A stretch of 64,000 nucleotides of DNA from Oceanobacillus polygoni (GTDB taxonomy: Bacteria; Bacillota; Bacilli; Bacillales; Amphibacillaceae). The stretch spans positions 62,001-126,000 of the forward strand of contig NZ_PIJY01000010.1 of assembly GCF_008304605.1 (NCBI RefSeq), written 5' to 3'. The translations under genes were made by a program, and so were the position numbers. Position 1 is the stretch's first letter, and the number at the start of each line of letters is the position of its first letter. Positions 55,996-64,000 of this stretch are shown here, in pieces. The notes below the pieces were generated by a model. It was not told where the DNA came from, searched no databases, and worked only from the letters and a program-made list of their open reading frames with translations.

Positions 55996-56190
55996 CTATT
56001 TTACATGGATTCGTCCAACTTGACCGTCCTCTAATCTAACTTTGATTCCATGTGGATGAAACTCCGATTTTGTCAGAAGATCTTTCACAGTTCCTGCTGT
56101 TATTTTTCCTGTACGTTGATCTTGCTTCAATACAATTTCCACTTCTTGACCAGGATAAATATTTTTTCGATATCTTCCATCAACTATCAT
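55996..56190 (-). CDS. ywbE: YwbE-family protein (DUF2196)
   Basis: A 64-residue protein matching YwbE end to end: GRYRKNIYPGQEVEIVLKQDQ, TGKITAGTVKDLLT, HPHGIKVRLEDGQVGRI. A small beta barrel similar to S1/KOW folds is likely. Function unknown. A GGAGGG-type site precedes ATG 56190. Divergent to a LysR gene. Confidence 0.88.
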   Translation of the reverse strand: MIVDGRYRKNIYPGQEVEIVLKQDQRTGKITAGTVKDLLTKSEFHPHGIKVRLEDGQVGRIHVK

Positions 56191-56375
56191 CTAACTATCC
56201 CTCCCCACGCATTCATTCAACTCTTAAACGAAAGCCTATTTTTAGCATCGCTTGTACTTCTAACTTTAGCCATAATATACTAGAATAAAGAAAAATGCAC
56301 GAACATTTCTTAAAACCACTGCTTTTCATATGTGATAAACTGTAATTGAAATAGATGAAAGGAATAAACAAACGT

Positions 56376-57245
56376 ATGGCAACTATTACACAGCTTCAAA
56401 TTTTTTCAAAAGTTATCCAGATCGGCAATTTTACAAAGGCAGGTCAAGCCTTAAATATGACACAACCAGCTGTCAGTCAGGCTGTTGCTAGTCTTGAAGC
56501 TGAACTTGGTGTATCACTACTGATTCGGGATAAATCAAAGGGACTCATTCTGACAGATATCGGCGAAAAGATCCTTCTGCAAATCCGCACAATTGAAAAT
56601 AGCCTAAAAATAATTGATCAGGAAGTAACAGCAGAAAAAGGCCTTGAAACTGGCACAATCAAAGTCGCTGGTTTTCCCGATGTATCCGCACGTTTTCTGC
56701 CTAAGGTTATTCAGGCAGTCCAGCAAAAATATCCAAACATAACCATCGAATTGTTTGAAGGGTCCATTGAGGAGGTTTTCAACTGGATCACATCACGTGA
56801 GGTAGATATTGGATTTATTTACTCTCCCCATAATAGTCTAGATATTATCCCATTAGTGGAAGATAAATATATGGCCGTATTTCCTCCTGAACATCATTTA
56901 CTTGAAAAGTCATTTATTACGCTGTCGGATCTTTCAAGTGAATCATTAATTGTTGGAAAGTGGGGAAATCCAAAAGCGATTGAACAATTATTTATTGATA
57001 AAGGATTGCCATATCATCAAAAATATACCGTTTCCAATCTAAATACAATGCTCGGAATGATTCAGGAAAGCCTTGGGTTATCCATCCTCCCGGAACTTGC
57101 TATAAAAGATACGGAAATGTGGAAATTCGCTCGGCCAATTTTAACCGACTATCGGCGAAATATCGCATTAGCTGCTATTTCACTACAGCAAGTTTCCCGA
57201 GCAACCAAGCTATTTATTGATATTGTCAAAGAACAGGTTAATTAA
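56376..57245 (+). CDS. LysR-family transcriptional regulator
   Basis: A 289-residue regulator: HTH NFTKAGQALNMTQPAVSQAV (residues ~18-37), then a substrate-binding domain starting near TIKVAGFPDVSARFLP. Starts at ATG 56376 (MATITQLQIF) rather than 56355, since family proteins begin at this point. It is convergent to the TetR gene via a terminator and divergent from ywbE, so its target cannot be inferred by position. Confidence 0.85.
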   Translation: MATITQLQIFSKVIQIGNFTKAGQALNMTQPAVSQAVASLEAELGVSLLIRDKSKGLILTDIGEKILLQIRTIENSLKIIDQEVTAEKGLETGTIKVAGFPDVSARFLPKVIQAVQQKYPNITIELFEGSIEEVFNWITSREVDIGFIYSPHNSLDIIPLVEDKYMAVFPPEHHLLEKSFITLSDLSSESLIVGKWGNPKAIEQLFIDKGLPYHQKYTVSNLNTMLGMIQESLGLSILPELAIKDTEMWKFARPILTDYRRNIALAAISLQQVSRATKLFIDIVKEQVN

Positions 57246-57277
57246 AAACAGGATGAACGTTACTGAAAAAACAAGTT

Positions 57278-57308
57278 GTCCCCCATTCTCCACGGGGGGC
57301 ATTTTTTT
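57278..57308 (+). terminator. Terminator of the LysR gene
   Basis: GTCCCCC/GGGGGGC stem followed by A-T7, 30 bases past the stop. Confidence 0.85.
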
Positions 57309-57376
57309 ATGGAAGTTACAATGCTTATACTTCTTCATGCCTCCTCACTCCTATTAAAGGTTCAAGATGGTCACCT

Positions 57377-57943
57377 TTATGACCTAGTGTTTGTTATGAG
57401 CTTGATTAGCTGCTCATTCAATATCTCTATCGGTGTTGTATAGTTTTGTTTATGCAACTCAATGATAATCCCGATTATTGCATTGGCGTGGTAGCTTATG
57501 AGGTAATCGAAGTCAACGTCCAAATACACTGCATTATTATCTATGCTCAGGGATTCTTCCATGAATTTACGAATTGTATCCAAGACGAGATAATAATAGG
57601 TCATTGGAGATTTCCCATCAAATATAATCTGATAAAATGCTTTATATTTTTTTACATGATTAAAAATATCAATCATATCAGGAGTCATATTATTAATATT
57701 AAAATTTGTATTCAAATATGGTTTCTCATATGCCTTTCTAAAATCTTCCACAATCACTTCAAAGTAATGACGAAACACATCATAGACATCACGATAATGC
57801 AGATAAAAGGTCCCTCGATTAATTTGCGCCAACCTACATAGCTCTGAAATTGTTATTGTTTCTAAAGTCTTTGTTTTTAACAGTGTGAGCAGTGCCTTTC
57901 GCAAACTTTCTTCCGTCTTTATAATCCGTAAATCTTTTTTCAC
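57377..57943 (-). CDS. TetR-family regulator (DhaS-like)
   Basis: A 188-residue repressor. The HTH is ETITISELCRLAQINRGTFY with YLHYRDVYDVFRHYF following; the C-terminal domain resembles the TetR_C_8 group (YYLVLDTIRKFMEESL...). GTG start at 57943 with GGGTGG seven bases upstream. Divergent to an SDR gene, sharing about 150 bases of regulatory DNA, so it most likely represses that gene. Confidence 0.8.
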   Translation of the reverse strand: MKKDLRIIKTEESLRKALLTLLKTKTLETITISELCRLAQINRGTFYLHYRDVYDVFRHYFEVIVEDFRKAYEKPYLNTNFNINNMTPDMIDIFNHVKKYKAFYQIIFDGKSPMTYYYLVLDTIRKFMEESLSIDNNAVYLDVDFDYLISYHANAIIGIIIELHKQNYTTPIEILNEQLIKLITNTRS

Positions 57944-58095
57944 TTTTTTTCCACCCTTAATCAACATATTTCTTAATAAGCGTTCATTAAACAGCATTTT
58001 CCGATTTTTTGTTGATTGTGCTTCCTTAATAGACCATATATAATTTTATTGTACAGTTGTTCATTATCTTCATCAATATGAAGGAGGAAGTTAAA

Positions 58096-58857
58096 ATGAA
58101 ATTACGAGAAAAAGTTGCGATAGTAACTGGTGCTGCTTCTGGTATGGGAAAAGCAATTGCGAAGTTGTATGCTAAGGAAGGTGCAAAAGTAATTGTAGCT
58201 GACCTTAATTTCGAAGGTGCTGAAGAAGTTGTAAATGAAATTATTGCAGATAATGGTCTTGCTATTGCCGTTCAAGTTAATGTTGCAAACCAAGTAGACA
58301 TAGAACTCATGATTGATACAGCTATTAATGAATACGGAAGATTAGATATCTTAGTTAACAACGCAGGGATTATGGATGGATTTGAACCAGTTGCTGACAT
58401 TACGGACGAGCGTTGGGATTTGATATTTGATGTAAATACGAAAGGCGTTATGCGTTCGATGCGTAAAGCAATTCCGTTATTTCTGGAACAAGGATCTGGT
58501 GTCATTGTGAATATTGCTTCAACAGGCGGTTTAAATGGGGCGCATGCCGGAGCAACATATGGCGCTTCTAAGCATGCAGTTGTTGGTTTAACGAAGAACA
58601 CAGGTTATATGTACGCCCAGAAAGGGATTCGCTGCAATGCGATCGCTCCTGGTGCAGTAAATACAAATATTTCTGCTTCCATGAAAAATATTAGTCAGTT
58701 TGGGATGGAACGAACAAAAACAGTCCAAGGAGTTATTCCAAAAGTTGGTGATCCTCAAGAAATTGCAAATGCTGCTCTTTTCCTTGCATCAGAGGAAGCA
58801 AGCTTTATAAACGGAACAGTTCTTACAGTTGATGGCGGTTGGACTGCTGCATTCTAA
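58096..58857 (+). CDS. Classical SDR oxidoreductase
   Basis: A 253-residue NAD(P)-dependent dehydrogenase. Cofactor loop TGAASGMGKAIA (~11-22), NNAGIM, catalytic Ser in VNIASTGG, and active-site YGASK are intact; C-terminus TVDGGWTAAF typical. Starts at ATG 58096, eight bases after GGAGG. Divergent TetR regulator is its likely controller. The preceding AT-rich region shows TATAAT (58039-58044) 50 bases before the start. Substrate unknown. Confidence 0.9.
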   Translation: MKLREKVAIVTGAASGMGKAIAKLYAKEGAKVIVADLNFEGAEEVVNEIIADNGLAIAVQVNVANQVDIELMIDTAINEYGRLDILVNNAGIMDGFEPVADITDERWDLIFDVNTKGVMRSMRKAIPLFLEQGSGVIVNIASTGGLNGAHAGATYGASKHAVVGLTKNTGYMYAQKGIRCNAIAPGAVNTNISASMKNISQFGMERTKTVQGVIPKVGDPQEIANAALFLASEEASFINGTVLTVDGGWTAAF

Positions 58858-58866
58858 TATTGCTAA

Positions 58867-58907
58867 TGTAAAAGCACCTTCTCTATTGCAAAAGAGAAAG
58901 TGCTTTT
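58867..58907. terminator. Bidirectional terminator
   Basis: AAAAGCAC-c-TTCTCT/AGAGAA-a-GTGCTTTT stem between the convergent SDR and GMC genes. Confidence 0.9.
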
Positions 58908-58968
58908 TATTTCCATTGTATTAATGCTAACTCTCCAACAGCTTATCGGGAACAGACTCAAACAACAA

Positions 58969-60687
58969 TTATACGAGTAATCCGCCACCATCTTCAAGGT
59001 ATTTAATAATACCTTCAGAAGCTCTGTAAGATAACGCGCCAATCGTTCCTGTCGGGTTAAAGGAACTGTTATGAGGAAATGCAGAAGCACCAATAACAAA
59101 TACATTTTCAGCTTCCCACATTTGTAAATAGGAGTTTACTGCCGAGGTTTCCGGATCAGCCCCCATAATTACACCACCAGTGTTATGTGTATTTGTATCT
59201 ACATTAACATTAAAGGGTGCTTGCTCTTCCGATGTTTCGTAATGGTCTGCACCAATTTCTTCCGCAATTTTACGCGTTACTTTAGCCATGTATTTTACTA
59301 ACTCTTTATCTTGTTCGGTGTAGTCATAAGTCATACGTAATAATGGCATGCCATATGCATCTTTATACTCAGGATCAAGATCAAGGTAATTATCTTTATG
59401 TGGTATGCTTGCACCTTGTGATTTCACCTGTAACGTGCTATTTGCATATTTAATCGATTGCTTTTTAAATTCCGCTCCCCACGATGGTGTTCCACTTGGA
59501 GTATGGTTAATTGCTATTGGACGGTTACCATATTGCGTCATACGAATCCCTGAACCATGAATAAAGTTTACATCCGAATGATCAAAGTTATCTCCCGCAA
59601 AATCAGGAATTTCAATACCTAATGCACCCGCGCCAGCATAGTTATTAAACGATTTATCATCATAGAACAAAGTAGTAGCACCTGCACTTACTTGATAACA
59701 ATAATTTTTACCAATTGATCCTTCCCCAGTTTCTGGGTTATACGGTGTGCCTATGTTAGAGTTTAGTAGTAAACGAACATTATTAAATACATAACTCGTT
59801 ACAATAACAACATCTGCTGGTTGTTCGAATTCTTCGCCCGTAATTGTGTTGACATAAACAACTCCTGTTGCTTTTGTTCCATCATTTAAAATTTGGGTTA
59901 CATTGGAATGTGTTCGAAGGTCAAGGTTACCTGTTTCTTTTGCAACCGGGATAACCGTAACAACTGGATCGGCCTTTGCACCATATTCACAACCAAAGTT
60001 TTCACAGTATGCACAGTATTGACATGCTCCACGTGCAATTCCATCGGGATTCGTGTAGTTTTCCGAAAGGTTGCCTGATGGAATCATATATGGATGATAG
60101 CCAAACTTTTTAGTAGCTTCCTCAAAAAGTTCAAATGTAGGTGTTTTCACCATCGGTCCAGTTGGATAAGGGTTTGAACGATGTCCATACATTTCTACTG
60201 TTTCACCAGATATCCCCGCCATTTTTTCGAATGTATCATAATAGGGTTCAATTTCATCGTACGTCATACCCCAGTCCTGTAATGTATATTCTGGACCTAG
60301 TTTATTTGCTCCATATTTTTCTTCTGTCAGTGTTTTAATTTCAAAATCATATGGAAGAAAACGGTAAGTCTGTCCGTTCCAGTGACTTCCTGCACCACCA
60401 ACACCATCTCCAACAATAAACGTTCCATAACTGCGCATTGGAAGTGCTCGCATGTTTGGATTATTACGATGTGTAATGGTTTCTTTTGATAAATCTTGCA
60501 TTAATTCGGTTCGATGTTGAAAGCGAAGCTCATCATGTCCCATTAAATAGTCATTCGTAGTTCGCTCTTTCCCACGCTCAAGTCCTACAACTGGAATTCC
60601 TGCTTTAGTAAGCTCGGCAGCAATAATACCACCGGCCCATCCCATCCCTACTATAACCGCAGGCACTTTAGGTAATTTTGTGCTCAT
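58969..60687 (-). CDS. GMC-family flavoprotein dehydrogenase with Cys cluster
   Basis: A 572-residue flavoprotein similar to the large subunit of gluconate 2-dehydrogenase and sorbitol/fructose dehydrogenases. FAD loop VGMGWAGGIIAAELTKAG near the start; a CQYCAYCENFGCEYG stretch (~222-236) that in related enzymes binds a [3Fe-4S] cluster; the C-terminal NTHNTGG and NPTGTIGALSYRASE hold the active-site His/Asn. Start ATG 60687 (MSTKLP). Downstream of the Tat-exported small subunit gene by 35 bases, so the complex works outside the membrane. No cytochrome subunit is next to it. Confidence 0.87.
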   Translation of the reverse strand: MSTKLPKVPAVIVGMGWAGGIIAAELTKAGIPVVGLERGKERTTNDYLMGHDELRFQHRTELMQDLSKETITHRNNPNMRALPMRSYGTFIVGDGVGGAGSHWNGQTYRFLPYDFEIKTLTEEKYGANKLGPEYTLQDWGMTYDEIEPYYDTFEKMAGISGETVEMYGHRSNPYPTGPMVKTPTFELFEEATKKFGYHPYMIPSGNLSENYTNPDGIARGACQYCAYCENFGCEYGAKADPVVTVIPVAKETGNLDLRTHSNVTQILNDGTKATGVVYVNTITGEEFEQPADVVIVTSYVFNNVRLLLNSNIGTPYNPETGEGSIGKNYCYQVSAGATTLFYDDKSFNNYAGAGALGIEIPDFAGDNFDHSDVNFIHGSGIRMTQYGNRPIAINHTPSGTPSWGAEFKKQSIKYANSTLQVKSQGASIPHKDNYLDLDPEYKDAYGMPLLRMTYDYTEQDKELVKYMAKVTRKIAEEIGADHYETSEEQAPFNVNVDTNTHNTGGVIMGADPETSAVNSYLQMWEAENVFVIGASAFPHNSSFNPTGTIGALSYRASEGIIKYLEDGGGLLV

Positions 60688-60721
60688 GTTCGTCATATCC
60701 TTTCTTCAAGTCCCTCTTCGA

Positions 60722-61489
60722 TTAGTGCCCCATATGGCTTTGTAAACTTTCAGGCTCCAATTCAATAAATTCTTTACTTACCACTTCATTGTTAAAATTC
60801 ATCCGAGAACCTGGGAATTTACGCATTGCCCAGCCTTCCATATCTTTATTTCCACCATACATTGGATCTGCGTATGCACCTTCAATCGTTAACATACGAA
60901 GCAAGCCAAAGAAAATACTGCTCGATACACCAGAAAGCTTGTGTTCCCCTTTTTCAAAATCGGTCAAAACTTCATCCTGTTGCTGGGCATCTAAAGAAGT
61001 AAATTTGCTATCAAATTTTTTCGCACTATAGTCATCTAATCCCTTTAACCCCAGCAAAAATAAATCTTTCCGTAAAATACGTACTTGTTCCTGTTGAGTG
61101 GCCTCTGCTTTATAAAATGCACCTAACATATAATCTTTTGCATTAATTCCCCAAGGACTTGCCAATTGATGATCAATATAAATAGCTACATTTAAATCAG
61201 CAGCACCTGGTCCATTATCATCTGCAGGGAAAATCCGCTCTGTTGCAGCGATTGTAGTTTGGTATTGATCCGGTGTAAAAAACATTAATGCTGCATTTGG
61301 GTTTGCCGCGGGTGTTGCCGCATGTTCGTGATTAATAGCTGTTTCTTTAGGCTCTTTTTCACCAAAGCCAATTAAGCCTCCTAGTACACTACCGACAACT
61401 ACCCCACCAGCTGCTACCCCAGAATTTCTAAGGAACTTACGCCTTGATGACCCCTTTTCATCTAGTTGATATTTCTCTGATTCTTCCAT
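60722..61489 (-). CDS. Gluconate 2-dehydrogenase subunit 3-like protein, Tat-exported
   Basis: A 255-residue small subunit. The N-terminus carries a twin-arginine signal: SSRRKFLRN then a Gly/Val-rich hydrophobic stretch (GVAAGGVVVGSVLGG). The mature part (FTPDQYQTTIAATERIFP, ADLNVAIYIDHQL, MYGGNKDMEGWA) is the family's signature. It folds with the flavoprotein subunit and carries it across the membrane. ATG 61489 follows GGGGG. First gene of the pair. Confidence 0.87.
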   Translation of the reverse strand: MEESEKYQLDEKGSSRRKFLRNSGVAAGGVVVGSVLGGLIGFGEKEPKETAINHEHAATPAANPNAALMFFTPDQYQTTIAATERIFPADDNGPGAADLNVAIYIDHQLASPWGINAKDYMLGAFYKAEATQQEQVRILRKDLFLLGLKGLDDYSAKKFDSKFTSLDAQQQDEVLTDFEKGEHKLSGVSSSIFFGLLRMLTIEGAYADPMYGGNKDMEGWAMRKFPGSRMNFNNEVVSKEFIELEPESLQSHMGH

Positions 61490-61851
61490 CACAAAACCCC
61501 CAGTAAATTGACTGATAATATTTGATTTGACTACTTAAGAAAGGAATTAACGATATCCGTTCAAAAGCACTACAAAGAAACTCTCACCCATTTCGGATGA
61601 GAGAGCTTCCATTTTACTATGTAGCGGAAAGCTTTCTTCAATCTCAATTAAAATAATTATAGCATAGGAATCCTTCTAAATAACAATGCGAATTTAGTTA
61701 TATATCATAATTAAACACTTATGAAAACGTTATAGTTCATAATTTTAAGGTTTTATAAAATAATAAATTTCAAAAAGGATACTTAAAAATAGAGGTTTTT
61801 TTCATAGGAAGTCGAATTATTTTATGATATATATATTTGAGGGGGCTCACC
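61490..61851. other. Intergenic region with tandem hairpins
   Basis: CTCTCAtCC/GGatGAGAG at about 61580-61603 and AGCTTCC/GGAAAGCT at about 61604-61634. They lie upstream of the small-subunit gene and the divergent peptidase gene; function unclear. A+T-rich promoter DNA otherwise. Confidence 0.4.
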
Positions 61852-63549
61852 ATGCTAAAATTTGAAGAATATGTTTATGAAAGACCTGTTCTCCATGAGG
61901 AGCAAGTGACATTTAAAGAGCTTTTAAAGAAATTTACAGATGCACAATCAGCAGAAGAAGCAATTTCTGCTACAGAAAGCATCAATGCTTTTCGTAATAG
62001 ACTATCAACCTTATACAACTTGGTGTATATTCGTGCATCTATTGATACAAAGGATGAATTTTACCAACAGGAACGTGATTTTTTTGATGAGATTCAACCA
62101 AATCTCAAGGAAATGAACACTGAATTTTATAAGGAACTGGTTAGCTCGTCTTTTCGAAACAATTTAGAGAAACAATTCGGTTCACAGTTCTTTCAGCTTG
62201 TTGATAAAGAAATTAAAGCTTTTTCACCAGAAATCATTAGCTTATTGCAAAAGGAAAACAAACTTGCTTCTGAATACTCAAAGCTTGTAGCTTCTGCAGA
62301 AGTAGCCTTTCAAGGTGAGACCTATACATTGGCACAGCTTGCACCATTTGCACAAAGTAAAGATAGAGAAATTCGTAAGCAAGCTATCACTGCAAATGCT
62401 CACTTTTTTGAGAGTCATGCAGATCAATTCGATTCCATTTATGATCAGCTCGTAAAAGTTCGACACGAAATCGCATTGAAGCTTGGTTACAAAAACTTTG
62501 TTGAAGTTGGTTATTTGAGAATGCAGCGCATTGATTAAAACGCTGAAATGGTTGCTAATTTCCGCAAGCAAGTTCGTGATTACATCGTTCCACTTGCTAC
62601 GAAGCTATATGAAAAGCAAGCTGCGCGTATTGGTGTCGATTCATTGAAGTTTTATGATGAAAACTTCCAGTTTAAAAGTGGTAATGCCAAGCCAAAAGGT
62701 TCTCCGGACTGGATTATTGAAAACGGCAAAAAAATGTATCAAGAATTATCCGATGAGACAAATGAATTCTTCCAATTTATGCTCGACCGAAATCTAATGG
62801 ATCTCGAGGCGAAAAAAGGAAAAGAAGCTGGTGGATACTGTACATTTATTGAGGATTACGAGGCTCCGTATATTTTTGCAAATTTCAATGGAACTTCTGG
62901 TGATATTGATGTGCTAACACATGAAGCAGGACATGCTTTCCAAGTCTATACTAGCCGGAATCTGAAAGTTCCTGAATACATCTTCCCTACAAGTGAAGCT
63001 GCAGAAATTCATTCCATGAGTATGGAATTTATAACGTGGCCATGGATGGAGCTTTTCTTCAAAGAGGACACAGATAAATATAAGTACTCTCATTTAGCTG
63101 ATGGTCTACAATTCCTACCTTATGGGGTTGCTGTAGACGAATTCCAGCATCTTGTGTATGAAAACCCAGACTGGACACCAGAGCAGCGTAAAGATGCTTG
63201 GAAGAAGCTCGAGGAGGTTTATTTACCACATCGTGATTATGATGGTAATGCATACTTAACGTCTGGTGGTTATTGGCAGCGTCAAGGGCATATTTACGAT
63301 ATACCTTTCTATTATATTGATTATACACTTGCTCAAATTTGCGCGTTCCAATTTTGGAAAAAGTCACGAGAAAACCACAAGGAGGCATGGGAGGATTATT
63401 TAAATCTCTGTAAGCAAGGTGGGTCTCAGTCCTTCCTAAGTCTTGTGAAAACAGCAAAACTAAATTCTCCGTTTGAGGAAGGAACCGTTGAAGCGGTTAT
63501 CAAAACGATTGAAGATTGGTTCGAATCCGTGGACGATAAAGCGTTATAA
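61852..63549 (+). pseudogene. M3-family oligoendopeptidase with in-frame stop
   Basis: A 564-codon M3 (PepF-like) zinc peptidase gene starting at ATG 61852 after GAGGGGG. The reading frame is interrupted by TAA at 62536-62538, between GYLRMQRID and NAEMVANFRKQ; family members have Tyr at this place, so a TAT/TAC-to-TAA change is likely. Both sides are in the same frame. The zinc site THEAGHAF (HExxH, ~residue 363) and the downstream Glu lie after the stop. Without readthrough only ~228 non-catalytic residues are made. An internal ATG at 62548 lacks a ribosome site. Confidence 0.85.
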
Positions 63550-63557
63550 ATTTGACC

Positions 63558-63591
63558 AAAAGCAGTATTCCTTGTTGAATACTGCTTTTTT
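63558..63591. terminator. Terminator of the oligoendopeptidase gene
   Basis: AAAAGCAGTATTC/GAATACTGCTTTT stem followed by T-run. Confidence 0.9.
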
Positions 63592-63700
63592 GTTCATACA
63601 TTAAAAAGTTAATGTTATGTAAACTCAGGTTGGTATTAGTACAATCCCTATATCCTTTATGCTAGAATGGACTACAAATGCATACATAAAGGAGATTATC

Positions 63701-64000
63701 ATGACATATAAAGTACTTTTTCTAGATATCGATGGAACCATTTTGCAACCAGATCATACATACACAGAATCAACGAAAACGGCAATTGAACAAGCAAAGC
63801 AAAATGGGATTGAAGTTTTCATTGCGACTGGCAGACCATACATTGAAATTCAAGAGCTTGCTGAAGAATTATCCATTGATTCATTTATTGCATATAACGG
63901 TGGCTATGCAATCTACCAAGATCAAACCGTAGTTGACGAGCCAATGGATCCAACGATTGTAAAAGAATTCATCAAAATCGCAAAGGAACACCAGCATGAA
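63701..64000 (+). CDS. HAD-superfamily (Cof-type) phosphatase, 3' end outside window
   Basis: The first 100 residues of a HAD hydrolase: motif I LFLDIDGTI (nucleophile Asp ~9), motif II ATGRPYIE, and the start of the cap domain (FIAYNGGYAIYQDQTVV). Reads to the end of the window. ATG 63701 follows AAAGGAG. A relative of the HAD gene at 5558. Substrate unknown. Confidence 0.88.
   Translation, partial: MTYKVLFLDIDGTILQPDHTYTESTKTAIEQAKQNGIEVFIATGRPYIEIQELAEELSIDSFIAYNGGYAIYQDQTVVDEPMDPTIVKEFIKIAKEHQHE

Noticed and set aside
62548-63549. Separate peptidase gene starting at 62548
   Set aside because: Same frame as the upstream part, no ribosome site; better explained as one gene with an in-frame stop.
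1-64000. CRISPR array, rRNA or tRNA genes
   Set aside because: No regularly spaced repeats, rRNA stretches or tRNA cloverleaf sequences were seen in the window.

Overview
The window comes from a low-GC, motile, endospore-former-type Firmicute of the family Bacillaceae. Strong GGAGG ribosome binding sites, B. subtilis-type genes (HemAT, MalR/MdxEFG/MalL, YtaF, YwbE, YitL/CvfB, an IDEAL-domain protein, ThiOSGF) and CcpA-, Fur- and SigD-type sites all point there. The mix of TRAP, AbgT, AtoE and AEC carriers fits a halotolerant Oceanobacillus/Virgibacillus-like genus; that genus guess is inference.

Layout. 1-10.6 kb: a penicillin-binding protein cut by the window edge, a large structured intergenic element, small stress-type proteins, a LysR/UPF0324 divergent pair, a HAD phosphatase, an MFS exporter, then a rearranged patch (inverted and frameshifted pcp, an IS200/IS605-like hairpin, a truncated MFS gene) and a gntP-type permease with an early stop. 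10.6-15.7 kb: cheA-cheW, cheX and motAB. 15.8-21.6 kb: an amidohydrolase with an unknown membrane carrier, then a TRAP-TAXI uptake system whose binding protein appears circularly permuted. 21.8-29 kb: YvsG-like protein, AtoE carrier, EamA exporter, HemAT, an agmatinase-family enzyme and a Fur-box flavodoxin. 29-36 kb: the maltodextrin locus malR-mdxGFE-malL with several LacI/CcpA-type sites. 36.2-40.2 kb: a TPP-riboswitch-controlled thiamine-thiazole operon whose first gene (tenI-like) is frameshifted. 40.6-41.7 kb: two orphan small proteins and a ferredoxin. 41.8-48.4 kb: a p-aminobenzoyl-glutamate-type cluster (two M20 amidohydrolases, a frameshifted carbamoylase-type M20 gene, a regulator, AbgT). 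48.6-57.3 kb: topB, ytaF, an SDR lacking catalytic residues, an inverted-repeat element, an AEC carrier, a strong promoter with operator in front of a structured leader, cvfB, ywbE and a LysR regulator. 57.4-64 kb: a TetR/SDR divergent pair, a GMC dehydrogenase with its Tat-exported small subunit, an M3 oligopeptidase with an in-frame stop and the start of another HAD phosphatase.

Two themes stand out. First, the TAXI binding protein (20610-21602) carries its two lobes in swapped order behind a normal lipoprotein signal; I know of no described natural example. Second, at least six genes are broken by different kinds of lesion (inversion, truncation, nonsense codons, single-base shifts), suggesting active gene loss or, for some, sequencing error. 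All calls come from reading the sequence and protein translations; no database search was run.
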